Positions 43,397 through 53,209 of a stretch of 64,000 bases of DNA are shown piece after piece. The notes below the pieces were generated by a model. That model was not told where the DNA came from, ran no database searches, and saw nothing but the letters and a program-made list of their open reading frames with translations. The stretch is from Haloglycomyces albus DSM 45210. Lineage in GTDB: Bacteria; Actinomycetota; Actinomycetes; Mycobacteriales; Micromonosporaceae. The stretch's first letter is position 1. Every line of letters begins with the position of its first letter. The stretch covers positions 357,890 to 421,889 of the forward strand of contig NZ_AZUQ01000001.1 in assembly GCF_000527155.1 (NCBI RefSeq), written 5' to 3'. A program made the position numbers and the translations under genes.

Positions 43397-44041
43397 TTAT
43401 TTCTGCTGTTCACGAACAATTCGGCTCATTCCCAGTTGGGAGGTGTCTTTAATACCGAGGTTGTAGCCGAACAGCCTCCAACGGCCGGACTTCATTTCCC
43501 GTATGTCCGCCCAGTGCACGTTGTCAAGCCCGGCCAGGGTTCCGGTATCCTCCTGACTCCAGTCGAGAGCTGCACCGACAATCTGTCGAGCCGTTCCGCC
43601 GTGGGTAAAGATCAGGGTCACGCCGTCACCCGACTTGAGTTCGTCGACGAGGCCGCCGGACCTCTTCCGCAAGGCCTCCCAGGTTTCGATATCGGGGTGT
43701 TTCAGTGGTTTACCGGAACGCCAACGTTCATGATCCTCGGGGTAGCGCTGCGAAATCTCAGACATTCGCAGTCCCTCCCACGGACCATAGGAGCGTTCCC
43801 GCAGGCGCTCGTCCAACTCGACTTCCACTCCGGTCACTTCCGCGACCCGTTTGGCCGTGTCGGAAGCACGTACCAGGTCACTGGAGATTATCCGGTCCGG
43901 TTGATAGGACGCCAGGGCATCGGCGGCACGAGCCGCCTGCTCCACCCCGACGTCGTCGAGGGCGATGTCCGACGCTCCTTGGATCCGACCGGTATCGTTC
44001 CATTCAGTGCGTCCGTGCCGCACGACAATCAACTGGGTCAC
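43397..44041 (-). CDS. Histidine-phosphatase family protein (Rv2419c-like)
   Basis: Encodes 214 residues. The phosphohistidine motif VVRHGRTEWN is at residues 6-15, Glu in ERSYGPWEGL and the second His in FTHGG complete the active site. By position between degV and rsfS it matches Rv2419c, a glucosyl-3-phosphoglycerate phosphatase, but substrate specificity cannot be read here. It starts 11 bases after rsfS, in one operon with nadD and rsfS. Confidence 0.88.
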   Translation of the reverse strand: MTQLIVVRHGRTEWNDTGRIQGASDIALDDVGVEQAARAADALASYQPDRIISSDLVRASDTAKRVAEVTGVEVELDERLRERSYGPWEGLRMSEISQRYPEDHERWRSGKPLKHPDIETWEALRKRSGGLVDELKSGDGVTLIFTHGGTARQIVGAALDWSQEDTGTLAGLDNVHWADIREMKSGRWRLFGYNLGIKDTSQLGMSRIVREQQK

Positions 44042-44052
44042 ACTGCCACCGC

Positions 44053-44433
44053 CTATTCCGTGGGTTTGGAATCAGTCGGAATCTCAATCTCGGGGCAGTC
44101 CTTCCACAGGCTGTCCAAGCCGTAGAACTCACGCGCCTCATGATCAAAGACGTGTACGACGATGTCGCCGTAGTCCAAAAGCACCCACTGCTCACTGGAG
44201 CCCTTGCCTTCCCGACGGCGCGGGCGCAGGTCCATACGTTTGATCAGCTCAGCCTCGACATTGTCGATGATGGCGTTGACCTGACGTTCGTTGGAGGCCG
44301 ATGCGATCACAAACGCCTCGGTAATGGCCATTTGGTCGGTTACATCGCGTACGTTGACATTCTCCGCTTTACGGTCAAGCGCCGCTGCGGCGGCGATACC
44401 GGCAATGTCAATGGCATATTGATCAGCAGCCAC
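44053..44433 (-). CDS. rsfS: Ribosome silencing factor RsfS
   Basis: Encodes 126 residues. The RsfS/DUF143 signature is seen in AENVNVRDVTDQMAITEAFVIASASNERQVNAI and SSEQWVLLDYGDIVVHVFDHEAREFYGLDSLW. RsfS binds L14 and blocks subunit joining when nutrients are scarce. GTG 44433 is preferred since AAAGGAAG lies just upstream; GTG 44451 is also open. It follows nadD by about 175 bases. Confidence 0.93.
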   Translation of the reverse strand: MAADQYAIDIAGIAAAAALDRKAENVNVRDVTDQMAITEAFVIASASNERQVNAIIDNVEAELIKRMDLRPRRREGKGSSEQWVLLDYGDIVVHVFDHEAREFYGLDSLWKDCPEIEIPTDSKPTE

Positions 44434-44608
44434 AAAACTTCCTTTAATCACATTTCGACAATCGGCACGTGTGACCGGTACACAGCGGATCCACTTCAGG
44501 TCACCATCGCCGAGCGGCGAAGAAATCTGAATCGGATCGATTCCACCGGCACTGGAAACACGCCGTCACACACCACCCAAGTGTGCCATGCTCAGTTACG
44601 AACTCGCA

Positions 44609-45232
44609 TCAGATATCGCCCACGGCACTATCCGGCAAGTAGAGCCCGGCGGATTCAATGAATCCTCGAACCGGTTCGGGAACCAGGTAACGAAGTGTAT
44701 ATCCGGCCCGCACCCGTTCCCGACAATCGCTCGACGAAATGGCGATTGCCGGCATATCCACGTAGGTAACGTCCGCGTCGCGCGGAAGCCGGGCCTCACG
44801 TCGATGCGAGCCCGGACGGTTCAAAGCGATGAGGCGAACCGCGTCCACCAGCTGCTCTACCTTGTGCCAGGTGTACAGGTTTTCAAGCGAATCGGCTCCG
44901 ATAATGAAGAAAAGCTCGACGGATTCCCGATATTCGGCGGCGACGTCGGCAACCGTATCGACCGCGTATGTGGGGCCCTCTCGATCGATGTCGACGAGGC
45001 TCAGCCGAAAACGCGTGTCGCAGTTGATGGCCAATCGCGCCATTTCACCGCGCATAGCGGCCGGACTGACGTCCTGGGCCGACTTCTGCCACGGGTCACC
45101 GGTCGGCACGAAAACCACCTCGTCCAACTCGGCACGAATGTAGGCTTCGCTCGCCGCGACCAAATGCCCGAAATGGACGGGATCAAACGTTCCTCCAAGT
45201 ATCCCCACGCGCTTCGAAAAACCAACAGTCAC
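44609..45232 (-). CDS. nadD: Nicotinate-nucleotide adenylyltransferase
   Basis: Encodes 207 residues. GILGGTFDPVHFGHL near the start is the nucleotidyltransferase signature (with HxGH), and ISSSDCRERVRAG near the C terminus is the ISSTxIR-like motif. NadD makes deamido-NAD from nicotinate mononucleotide and ATP. The start is uncertain: GTG 45232 fits the family best, while ATG 45253 and a further codon at 45274 are open. First gene of the nadD-rsfS-phosphatase run. Confidence 0.92.
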   Translation of the reverse strand: MTVGFSKRVGILGGTFDPVHFGHLVAASEAYIRAELDEVVFVPTGDPWQKSAQDVSPAAMRGEMARLAINCDTRFRLSLVDIDREGPTYAVDTVADVAAEYRESVELFFIIGADSLENLYTWHKVEQLVDAVRLIALNRPGSHRREARLPRDADVTYVDMPAIAISSSDCRERVRAGYTLRYLVPEPVRGFIESAGLYLPDSAVGDI

Positions 45233-45338
45233 AATATGTAATACTACCGCCATCGTCGTACGAAACCCCGGCAACGGTCCTCACCTTACCGTCCGCCTTC
45301 GACCGGGTGCGAGTCCAGAGCAATCGGAGAACAGATCA

Positions 45339-45373
45339 CATTGCTACCGACCGCGATACGGCCGGTAGCAATG
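45339..45373. terminator. Hairpin between the sugar permease gene and nadD
   Basis: Eleven-base perfect arms (45339-45349 and 45363-45373). Both flanking genes read on the minus strand, so it could end the upstream ABC operon. It lacks a T-run. Confidence 0.5.
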
Positions 45374-45484
45374 GCTACGGCGTCATTGAGGTTCAACGGT
45401 ACAGCACCGTAACGGTGTTCAGCGGACACATCGGACTCGCACTCCGATAACGCGACCACGTCTTGCCTCGGCGCACTACGCTCA

Positions 45485-46747
45485 TCAACCGGAGGTGGAG
45501 GCCTGTTCCGGTTCCTTCTCTTTCTTCCATTTCTGGCGTGGTACCGACGACGAGGGCGCACTTACACCGGAGCGGCGTTTGTTCCATACATCGAATACGA
45601 CCGCCGCCAGCAATACCAGACCCAGAATGTACTGCACCTGGTCTTGCCCGACACCGAGAATGGACATTCCCTGGCGCATCACACCCATCACGATTCCACC
45701 GATGACCGCGCCGATGACCGTACCGATTCCGCCGCTCATCGAAGCGCCTCCGATGAAGGCGGAGGCGATCGCATCCAGTTCGAACATCTCGCCCGCCTGC
45801 GGATTGGCATTGGCCAGACGTGCGGTGAAGACCACCGATGCCAGTCCCGCCAAGGCCCCCATGTTCACAAAGACCCAGAAACTGGTGGCTTTGGTATTGA
45901 CCCCGCTCAGAGCCGCGGCCTCCCGGTTACCTCCGCCCGCATAGATATGGCGTCCGAACCGCGTCCGGTTGGTTACGAAGGTGTACACGAGCACCAGCCC
46001 GAGCAAGAGCAGCCCCACGACGGGGATGCCATGGTGCAGCGCCAACATCGTTGCGAAGGTGACGATGACCCCGGCGATGAGGACGTTCTTTATCACGAAC
46101 CAGGCGATTGAGTCGACATCGAGACTGTTTCGACCCAGCTCACGACGTTGGAGTACGGCTCCGATCACCACTGCGAGCGCGGAGACGAGCCCGATCGCAA
46201 TGCTGGGAAGATGTATTTCCGTTCCCGCCAGTTCGGTGCTCTGGCCCCAATACCCGGAGCCGAACATACGGTAGGTTTCATCCTGGACGGCGATACTTTT
46301 GGCATCGGTCACGGCCAGGGTCAGACCACGGAAGATCAACATGCCGGCGAGTGTCACGATGAAGGCGGGCACACCCACGTACGCGACCCACAGCCCCTGC
46401 CAGGCTCCGATCACGGCTCCGGTCACGATGGCCACCAGAACGGCGGCCCACCAAGGGAACCCCCAGGAGGCCATGGAAATGGCCGATACCGCTCCGCAGA
46501 AGGCGAGCACGCTTCCTACGGAGAGGTCGATGTGCCCGTTGATGATCACCAGCATCATACCGATGGCCAGGATAAGGATGTACGAGGTTTGGGTGATCAC
46601 ATTGGTCAGGTTGATGGGGGTGATGAAATTGCTGTTCTGGATGGCGACTTGCAGGATCTGGAACAGCAGTACGATACACGCGAGCGCGATGACCATTCCG
46701 TACTGGCGCAAGTCGATACGCGCGAGGGCGGTGCGGAACCCGTTCAT
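45485..46747 (-). CDS. Sugar ABC transporter permease (GguB/XylH-like)
   Basis: Encodes 420 residues with ten or more membrane helices and the BPD_transp_2 pattern: NLTNVITQTSYILILAIGMMLVIINGHIDLSVGS, and FELDAIASAFIGGASMSGGIGTVIGAVIGGIVMGVM. The length is that of the large permeases of the xylose/multiple-sugar family (GguB, XylH, MmsB). ATG 46747 is coupled to the ATPase stop by ATGA; the longer open frame to 47020 lies inside the ATPase gene. The C terminus is basic, with Lys/Glu repeats. Confidence 0.92.
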   Translation of the reverse strand: MNGFRTALARIDLRQYGMVIALACIVLLFQILQVAIQNSNFITPINLTNVITQTSYILILAIGMMLVIINGHIDLSVGSVLAFCGAVSAISMASWGFPWWAAVLVAIVTGAVIGAWQGLWVAYVGVPAFIVTLAGMLIFRGLTLAVTDAKSIAVQDETYRMFGSGYWGQSTELAGTEIHLPSIAIGLVSALAVVIGAVLQRRELGRNSLDVDSIAWFVIKNVLIAGVIVTFATMLALHHGIPVVGLLLLGLVLVYTFVTNRTRFGRHIYAGGGNREAAALSGVNTKATSFWVFVNMGALAGLASVVFTARLANANPQAGEMFELDAIASAFIGGASMSGGIGTVIGAVIGGIVMGVMRQGMSILGVGQDQVQYILGLVLLAAVVFDVWNKRRSGVSAPSSSVPRQKWKKEKEPEQASTSG

Positions 46748-48276
46748 ACGGCTGAAGCCTCCTGCCGAGTCATTTGAGTCATGAGTTTTTCCTGTGTGGC
46801 ATCTGAAATGTCGGATTCTCCGGTGATGCGGCCGTTTCCGACGGTGTAAATCCGGTCGCAGATTCCCAGCAGTTCGGGAAGTTCGGAGGAAATGACGAGG
46901 ATGCCCTTTCCGTTTTCCGCCAATGTGAAGATGTGTTCGTAGATTTCGTACTTGGCGCCGACGTCGACTCCTCGGGTCGGTTCGTCGAGAATAAAGACGT
47001 CGGGCTCGGTGTACATCCATTTGCCCAGCAGGACTTTCTGTTGATTGCCGCCGGAAAGGTTGCCCACCGTCTGGTCGACCGAGGAGGCGACGATGCCGAG
47101 TTTTTCCCGGATTCCTTCGGATTCCAGCGCCTGTTTACCCGGTGACAGGCCGCTGGGGGTCATGATTTTCTCCAGTGCGGAGAGGGTGAGGTTCTCCTTG
47201 ATGCTGTCGTCGAGATGTAGGCCGTACTTCTTGCGGTCTTCGGTGAGATAGGCGATTCCCGCGTCGATGGCCGCTTTCGTGGTTTTGGTATCCACTTCAC
47301 GCCCGTCGAGGTATACCTGTCCGTCAAGATAGCGTCCCCAGTGGCGCCCAAAGAGACTCATGGCGAATTCGGTCCGCCCGGCTCCCATGAGTCCCGCCAT
47401 CCCGACCACTTCGCCGGAGCGAACGTGGAGTGATATGTCGTCGATGGCATGGTGTCCTTGCCGGTGCCGATCTTCGACCGTCCAATTCGTGACTTCAAAC
47501 CGGATCTCCCCCGGAACGTGAGTCCGGGGCGGATAGAGGTTGTTGAGTTCGCGGCCGACCATGTGCGTGATCATCTGCGCACTGGTGATGTCCTCACCGT
47601 GCAGCGTGGCGACGGACCGCCCGTCTCGAATGACGGTGACACTGTCACAGACGGCGCGGATCTCGTCAAGCTTGTGGGAGATGAGTACACAGGTGACGCC
47701 CTCGTCCCGCAGACCGCGCAGAAGTTGGAGCAGGCGTTGCGATTCGATCTCGTTGAGCGCGGCGGTCGGTTCGTCCAAGATGAGGAGCTTGACGTTTTTG
47801 GACAGAGCCTTGGCGATTTCCACCAACTGCTGGTGTGCTACCCCGATGTTGTCCACCGGTGTATCGGGATGGAGCGACAGACCGACGCGTTCGAGGAGTT
47901 CGGCGGCTCCGCGTTTCGTGCCGATCCAGTCCATCAGGCCCTTCCGGGTCCGTTCATTGCCCAGGAAGATGTTTTCCGCAACCGACAGTTCACCGACGAG
48001 TGCCAGTTCTTGGTGAATGATGACGATTCCGGACGTTTCCGACTGCCTGATGTTGCGGAACCGTACCGCCTCACCGTTGAATTCGATGCTGCCGTGGAAT
48101 CGTCCATGCGGGTGGACACCGGAAATGATCTTCATCAGCGTCGATTTACCCGCTCCGTTTTCACCGACGACTCCGTGAATGGAGCCGGGCGCTATGTCGA
48201 CGTCGACCCCGTCGAGCGCCTTCACTCCGGGGAATTCCTTGGTGATTCCCTGGAGTCGTAGTATGTTTTCCACCAT
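46744..48276 (-). CDS. Sugar ABC transporter ATPase, two-domain (GguA/XylG-like)
   Basis: Encodes 510 residues with two ABC domains. The first has Walker A GENGAGKSTLMKI and Walker B LLILDEPTAAL; the second has the degenerate loop GLMGAGRTEFAM typical of this subfamily, a good signature LSGGNQQKVLLGKW and VFILDEPTRGVDVGAK. It energises monosaccharide import. It follows the binding-protein gene across a 157-base gap holding a hairpin and is coupled to the permease. Confidence 0.94.
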   Translation of the reverse strand: MVENILRLQGITKEFPGVKALDGVDVDIAPGSIHGVVGENGAGKSTLMKIISGVHPHGRFHGSIEFNGEAVRFRNIRQSETSGIVIIHQELALVGELSVAENIFLGNERTRKGLMDWIGTKRGAAELLERVGLSLHPDTPVDNIGVAHQQLVEIAKALSKNVKLLILDEPTAALNEIESQRLLQLLRGLRDEGVTCVLISHKLDEIRAVCDSVTVIRDGRSVATLHGEDITSAQMITHMVGRELNNLYPPRTHVPGEIRFEVTNWTVEDRHRQGHHAIDDISLHVRSGEVVGMAGLMGAGRTEFAMSLFGRHWGRYLDGQVYLDGREVDTKTTKAAIDAGIAYLTEDRKKYGLHLDDSIKENLTLSALEKIMTPSGLSPGKQALESEGIREKLGIVASSVDQTVGNLSGGNQQKVLLGKWMYTEPDVFILDEPTRGVDVGAKYEIYEHIFTLAENGKGILVISSELPELLGICDRIYTVGNGRITGESDISDATQEKLMTQMTRQEASAV

Positions 48277-48302
48277 GGACCGTCCTTTAATACTGACTGG
48301 GT

Positions 48303-48332
48303 CGGGAAGGGCGGCTTACCGCCGCCTTCCCG
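48303..48332 (-). terminator. Intercistronic hairpin after the binding-protein gene
   Basis: Arms 48303-48315 and 48321-48332 pair with a one-base bulge and a five-base loop, in the gap between the binding-protein stop (48434) and the ATPase start (48276). It has no T-run, so it probably acts as a partial terminator or RNA stabiliser favouring the binding protein. Confidence 0.6.
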
Positions 48333-48433
48333 CGCTCGGTCGTCACGGGGCGGCACCGATGACGGAACCCGTCGACTGGGACGGGAGGTTCGGTGCGTTT
48401 GCTGTAAGCCCCCGATGCGACGAACCGACGTCA

Positions 48434-49516
48434 TTACTCGCCCTCGAAGGTTCCTTCCGCGTAATATCCGGACTCCTCGATAAGAACCTCTTTCCAGTTG
48501 GAGGCGTCCACGCTTACCGGTTCCAGCAGGAAGGAGGGCACGACCTTGGCGCCGTTATCGTACGTTTCGGTGTCGTTGACCTCCACTTCCTCTTCGTCGA
48601 GGACGCTGGTGGTCATGTCGAACGCCTGTGACGCCAGTGCCCGTGTGTCCTTAAAGACCGTTGCCGTCTGTCGGCCGTCAATGATGTATTGAATGGAGGT
48701 CTCTTCCGCGTCCTGGCCGGTGATGACCGGGAGATCGTCGGTGGAGTAACCGGAGGACTCCAATGAGGCGATGATCCCCTGGCTGATGCCGTCGAACGGG
48801 CTCAGGATGGCGTGCACCTTGTCGTCGGTGTAGAACGTGGCGAGAAGGTCGTCCATGCGGTCTTGGGCGTTCTCGGCCAGCCAGGAGTCGGTGGCCGTCT
48901 GCTCAATGTCGACCTGTTCGGACCGGACAACCAACTTGCCGTCATCGATATACGGCTGCAGGGCGTCGATGGCGCCGTCCCAGAAATAAAAGGCGTTGTT
49001 GTCGTCAAGGCTTCCGGCGAACAGCTCGATGTTGAACGGGCCGGTTTCGTTGTCGAGATCGAGGGCGTCGACGATGTATCCGCCTTGCAGCTGCCCGACT
49101 TGATAGTTGTCAAAGGTAACGTAGTAGTCCACGTCCTTCGTGTCGCGAATGAGACGATCGTAGGAAATGACGACGATGTCTTCCTGTTTCGCCGTAGCGA
49201 GCACTCCCGACAGGGTCGATCCGTCTTTCGCGGCGATGATGAGAGTGTTGACGCCTTGGGCGATCATGTTCTCAATCTGGCTGATCTGCCTGTCGACCTT
49301 GTCTTCGGCGAAGTTGAGGATGGTGTCGAATCCAGCGTCTTCGAACTGTTTTTCGAGGTTCTCGCCGTCGGCGATCCACCGTTCCGAAGTCTTGGTCGGC
49401 ATGGAAATCCCGACCTTGCCCTTGGCGCTGTCGTCACCGCCGGTCGCACAGGCGGTGAGAAATGGGGCGGAGGTCGCGGCGAGTGCACCAACGGCCATGA
49501 GGTGGCGTCGTTTCAT
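48434..49516 (-). CDS. Sugar-binding lipoprotein (ChvE-like)
   Basis: Encodes 360 residues. The signal (MAVGALAATSAPFLTAC) ends in a lipobox LTAC. The mature part is the ribose/ChvE-type periplasmic-binding fold: VGISMPTKTSERWIADGENL, ISQIENMIAQGVNTLIIAAKDGS, IVVISYDRLIRDTKDVDYYV and GQDAEETSIQYIIDGRQTATVFKDT. ChvE-like proteins bind arabinose, galactose, glucose or xylose. ATG 49516 is chosen because MKRRHLM fits a signal peptide and AGGGA lies upstream. First gene of the importer operon. Confidence 0.92.
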   Translation of the reverse strand: MKRRHLMAVGALAATSAPFLTACATGGDDSAKGKVGISMPTKTSERWIADGENLEKQFEDAGFDTILNFAEDKVDRQISQIENMIAQGVNTLIIAAKDGSTLSGVLATAKQEDIVVISYDRLIRDTKDVDYYVTFDNYQVGQLQGGYIVDALDLDNETGPFNIELFAGSLDDNNAFYFWDGAIDALQPYIDDGKLVVRSEQVDIEQTATDSWLAENAQDRMDDLLATFYTDDKVHAILSPFDGISQGIIASLESSGYSTDDLPVITGQDAEETSIQYIIDGRQTATVFKDTRALASQAFDMTTSVLDEEEVEVNDTETYDNGAKVVPSFLLEPVSVDASNWKEVLIEESGYYAEGTFEGE

Positions 49517-49663
49517 AGTCTTCGCATCCCTGTCTTCGTCGACTTGTGGTGACCTACCAGTTGTCACCGACGGACGTCACCGAACGCGTTTCGTCAGTGT
49601 TCGACTCTGTGGCCGTCATCGTGGTACGTCTGGCAGAACGCGCTCAGTTGATCTGGTGATTTC

Positions 49664-49692
49664 ACTATCGCTCACATTTAAACGATTATCAA
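49664..49692 (-). promoter_or_regulatory. Possible promoter of the ChvE-like operon
   Basis: On the minus strand TTGATA (49687-49692), 17 bases and GATAGT (49664-49669), about 150 bases before the binding-protein start. Both elements differ from consensus at one or two positions. Confidence 0.45.
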
Positions 49693-49805
49693 CATCCACT
49701 GCATGTTGTAATAAAATCTCCATGTTCTCGATATTAATATGAAATGCGCCGCAATTATCGCAAGGCCGCATCATTTTATATTAAGTGTCAATCTTTCTAT
49801 ATGAC

Positions 49806-49831
49806 TATTTGCAGTGTTACAGCGGCAAATA
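49806..49831. repeat. Inverted repeat, possible operator
   Basis: TATTTGC at 49806-49812 and GCAAATA at 49825-49831, 12 bases apart, centred in the divergent region. A candidate binding site for the DeoR-family protein. Confidence 0.35.
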
Positions 49832-50154
49832 AGCACGAAGGCCAGTCGCTAGATTCATAAACTTCCCACTCACAATGAGGGTAGTATAGAGCGGCTTGTG
49901 CGCCGCACCATCATGTCTTCTCTTGAGTGATTTTGTTTGTTAATGTGTGATAACGTGTAGTGAATTCGGATGGAGTGGCATCTGCGCCGACTGGGTTCGG
50001 CCATGGCGAGCCCTCTGCCCCTACCCTCGGAGAAGGAATATGATCGTCATGATCGCAGTATCGATCGCACCGCACCCCACATCGGTCGATACTCATGCGA
50101 ACCACGGCACGCCACCGGTTCCACCGAGAGCCTGGAAAGCAGAACGAACAGACC

Positions 50155-50946
50155 ATGTTGGCTAAACAACGACAAGCACGCATTCTAGAAATCCTTGCCG
50201 AGCAAGGCGCCATACGTGTCACCGAACTCGTGGAACGGTTCGGAGTCTCCGATATGACCATCCGACGCGACCTCGACTACCTCAGTGAACTCGGCAAACT
50301 CAATAAAGTACACGGTGGAGCCACTCGTATCGATCTGAGTTCCGCCTCTGAACCGGGATTCGAAGCCAAACAGGTTCGCGAGCTGGAGGAGAAGAGCGCC
50401 ATCGCCAAGCGTGCGGCCTCGTTCGTTCATCCCGGCCAAGCCATTGCCATCTCGGCGGGCACCACCACCTGGATGATGGCACAAATGATCGCCGACCTCC
50501 CCGGGCTGACCGTAGTGACCAACTCCGTCCCCGTCGCCGACGTCTTCTATCGCCAAGGCCGTCCCGATCAGACGGTCATCCTCACCGGAGGAATCCGCAC
50601 TCCTTCCGACGCCCTGGTGGGGCCCTTCGCTATACAATCCCTCCGCACCATTAACGTAGACGCGGTTTTCCTCGGGGTCCACGGTTTCAGCGCTGAGTCC
50701 GGATTTACCACCCCGAACCTCATGGAATCCGAAACCGTATCCGCCTTCGCCCACAAAGGACGCAAACTGATCGTTCTCGCCGACCACACCAAATGGGGCA
50801 TCATCGGGCTCGCTTCCATCGCTGACCTGTCGGCCGCCGATACCGTCATCACCGACTCCGGAATCGACCCCGAGGCCCTGACAAGTCTTAAGGAACACGT
50901 CACCAACGTCGTCGTCGCCGAACGCAACCAGGCGGGCAGCGACTAG
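50155..50946 (+). CDS. DeoR-family transcriptional regulator
   Basis: Encodes 263 residues. The helix-turn-helix is KQRQARILEILAEQGAIRVTE, then LVERFGVSDMTIRRDLDYL, the DeoR signature; the effector domain has ISAGTTTWMMAQMI and VFLGVHGFSAESGFTTPN, typical of sugar-phosphate sensing. It precedes galT by 26 bases and is divergent from the ChvE-like importer, so it probably represses one or both in the absence of sugar. ATG 50155 fits the family start. Confidence 0.92.
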   Translation: MLAKQRQARILEILAEQGAIRVTELVERFGVSDMTIRRDLDYLSELGKLNKVHGGATRIDLSSASEPGFEAKQVRELEEKSAIAKRAASFVHPGQAIAISAGTTTWMMAQMIADLPGLTVVTNSVPVADVFYRQGRPDQTVILTGGIRTPSDALVGPFAIQSLRTINVDAVFLGVHGFSAESGFTTPNLMESETVSAFAHKGRKLIVLADHTKWGIIGLASIADLSAADTVITDSGIDPEALTSLKEHVTNVVVAERNQAGSD

Positions 50947-50972
50947 ACGACTCAACCAGAAGGGCGGCAGCC

Positions 50973-52076
50973 ATGCCAGATCTTCAGGAGGAAACCGCAA
51001 CCCTCTTTGACGGAAGAATCCTGCGCTACTTCGACGTCGTCAACAGCGGTCGAGCGGCCGCCACCGACCAACGTCGGGCTGACAGTGGTCCCGCCCAAGG
51101 ACAACAACGCTGGGATCCGCTCCGGCAAGAGTGGGTCACCGTGTCAGCGGCCCGTAACGGTCGACCACTGCTACCCGTAGACTGTCCGCTCTGTCCCACC
51201 ACAACAGGGAACCCCACCGAAATACCGGCACAGGACTATTACATTGCCGTCTTCGACAATCGGTTCCCCAGTTTCACCGGCACACCGACTCGATCCGATC
51301 AATCCGCCGAACTGGGCGCCGAACGCCCCGCCAACGGCCACTGCGAGGTGGTTTGTTTCTCCGCTGACCACGCCAGCGCCTACCATCAACTCGACACAAA
51401 ACGTATCGCCGACATTCTGTCCGTACAGGCCCAACGCACTGCGGAGCTGTTCGAACGCCCCGATGTGCGCGAAGTGACCTGTTTTGAAAACCGGGGAGTC
51501 GACATTGGAGTCACACTCCACCACCCGCACGGCCAAATCTACGCCTACCCAGACGTCACCCCCACCACTGCACTGCAGTACACCAATGCCCTCCGACACC
51601 GGAGAGACACCGGCAAGGACCTGTTTCAAGAGATCCTCGACTTTGAAGTCAGAGCAGGTGAACGGATCATCGCGGAAACCGACCACTGGGTCGCGTTCGT
51701 CCCGCATTCGGCCCGTTGGCCTTGTGAAATACACATATACCCCACCACGGGCCTCCGCGACCTCACCGAACTCGATGAACCCCGCATTCACGGCTTCGCA
51801 CCCCTGGTGAAGTCGATCCTCGCTGCCATGACGACCGACCTGAGCGACGACGTCCCCTACATGACCGCCTGGAGGCAAGCGCCCCGCACCGCCGACGGTC
51901 GCTTCGACGGTGTCGGACGGCTGCGATTCGAGATCGTGTCGCCCCGCCGATCGGCCGGTAAACTCAAATACCTCGCCTCCTCCGAGGCGCTCATGGGCGC
52001 CTTCGTCAACGACGTGGCACCGGAATCCCTAGCGGAACACCTTCGTACCCACCTCAACACCCGGGAATCGGCATGA
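50973..52076 (+). CDS. galT: Galactose-1-phosphate uridylyltransferase
   Basis: Encodes 367 residues. The active site is [11 protein letters not shown], with the nucleophilic His; zinc-site Cys occur in [13 protein letters not shown] and [20 protein letters not shown] are further family motifs. It exchanges UDP between glucose-1-phosphate and galactose-1-phosphate in the Leloir pathway. It lies between the regulator and galK, overlapping galK by four bases. No galE is in the window. Confidence 0.95.
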   Translation: MPDLQEETATLFDGRILRYFDVVNSGRAAATDQRRADSGPAQGQQRWDPLRQEWVTVSAARNGRPLLPVDCPLCPTTTGNPTEIPAQDYYIAVFDNRFPSFTGTPTRSDQSAELGAERPANGHCEVVCFSADHASAYHQLDTKRIADILSVQAQRTAELFERPDVREVTCFENRGVDIGVTLHHPHGQIYAYPDVTPTTALQYTNALRHRRDTGKDLFQEILDFEVRAGERIIAETDHWVAFVPHSARWPCEIHIYPTTGLRDLTELDEPRIHGFAPLVKSILAAMTTDLSDDVPYMTAWRQAPRTADGRFDGVGRLRFEIVSPRRSAGKLKYLASSEALMGAFVNDVAPESLAEHLRTHLNTRESA

Positions 52077-53209
52077 CGACATCCCAACCGCACCACGAAT
52101 ACGTGTCCGAGCTCCATCGCCGGATCTATGGTTCCGAGGCAAAGACTCTAGCAGCGGCTCCAGGACGAGCCAACCTCATTGGAGAACACGTCGACTACTG
52201 CGACGGTCTGGTCATGCCATTCGCCATCGACCGCTACAGCCACGTGACCGCCTCAGCCTCACCACAATGGCACATCTATTCCACCGCCCACGCCGACGAC
52301 GGAGTCATCTCCGGAAACGATCACCCCGACTGGACCCGGTACGTTCATGGAGTCCAATCGTCCCTCGCTGATTGGGGCTACCACTGCGGCGCAGCTCAAG
52401 TGGTCATCGATTCGCACGTCCCGCCGGGAGCCGGACTATCGTCGTCAGCCGCATTGACGTGCTCCGTATTGCGCGCATTGATCGCACTGTACGACCTCGA
52501 CGTACCGGTCAACGAACAGATCGAGATAGCCCAACGGGTTGAAACGCATTATGTAGGAATGCCGTGCGGACCTCTCGACCAATCAGCGAGCCTGCTCTCC
52601 CGCTTCGGGCATATCCTCCTATACGACTGTCGAGACCGGTCGGTAGACTACATTCCCTTCGACCCACCCTCACACGGTTTGGAACTCATGCTCATCGACA
52701 CTCGAGCACCGCACCGCCTCGTCGACGCCGAATATGCCGACCGCCGCCACAGTGCCGAAGATGCAGCACGACGATTGGGGATTCCTTCCCTGCGGTCAGC
52801 CAGAAGTGAGGCGTGGAAGGACATCGCTGACCCGATCGTCTCCCGACGAGCCCGACACGTCGTCACCGAACTGGAACGAGTTCACGCCACGATCGCAGCC
52901 CTCCGGGCGGAGGATTTCTCCACCGTCGGTAGCCTCTTGAACGCCGCCCACGATTCCCTGCGCGACGACTATGAGGTGTCGTCAATCGAGCTGGATTCCG
53001 CTCAGGAGGCGGCACATCGAGCCGGCGCACTCGGCGCTCGCATGATCGGCGGCGGATTCGGGGGAAGTGTCATCGCTCTGGTTCCCGCCGATCGCTCCGA
53101 CCATGTGGCGGCTTCGGTATCCGAAGCCGCCGGCGAGCGAGGGTTGCCCGAACCGGACATCATGACGGCGGCGCCGGCTCACGGCAGCCTCCATCTCTCA
53201 ACTACCTGA
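52073..53209 (+). CDS. galK: Galactokinase
   Basis: Encodes 378 residues of the GHMP family. APGRANLIGEHVDYCDGLVMPFA is split here as signature APGRANLIGEHVDYCDG; PPGAGLSSSAALT is the ATP loop and GARMIGGGFGGSVIAL the third GHMP motif. It phosphorylates galactose at C1 for GalT. ATGA overlap with galT. Its 3' end overlaps the end of the convergent permease gene by eight bases, leaving no space for a terminator between them. Confidence 0.95.
   Translation: MTTSQPHHEYVSELHRRIYGSEAKTLAAAPGRANLIGEHVDYCDGLVMPFAIDRYSHVTASASPQWHIYSTAHADDGVISGNDHPDWTRYVHGVQSSLADWGYHCGAAQVVIDSHVPPGAGLSSSAALTCSVLRALIALYDLDVPVNEQIEIAQRVETHYVGMPCGPLDQSASLLSRFGHILLYDCRDRSVDYIPFDPPSHGLELMLIDTRAPHRLVDAEYADRRHSAEDAARRLGIPSLRSARSEAWKDIADPIVSRRARHVVTELERVHATIAALRAEDFSTVGSLLNAAHDSLRDDYEVSSIELDSAQEAAHRAGALGARMIGGGFGGSVIALVPADRSDHVAASVSEAAGERGLPEPDIMTAAPAHGSLHLSTT

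Larger units (their letters stand above)
49517..50154. other. Divergent intergenic region
   Basis: About 640 AT-richer bases between the binding-protein gene (minus) and the DeoR gene (plus). No protein gene is convincing. It should hold both promoters and their operators. Confidence 0.6.

Noticed and set aside
46748..47020. N-terminal extension of the GguB-like permease
   Set aside because: The sequence is Arg/His-rich shadow of the ATPase gene; the ATGA-coupled start gives a normal permease.
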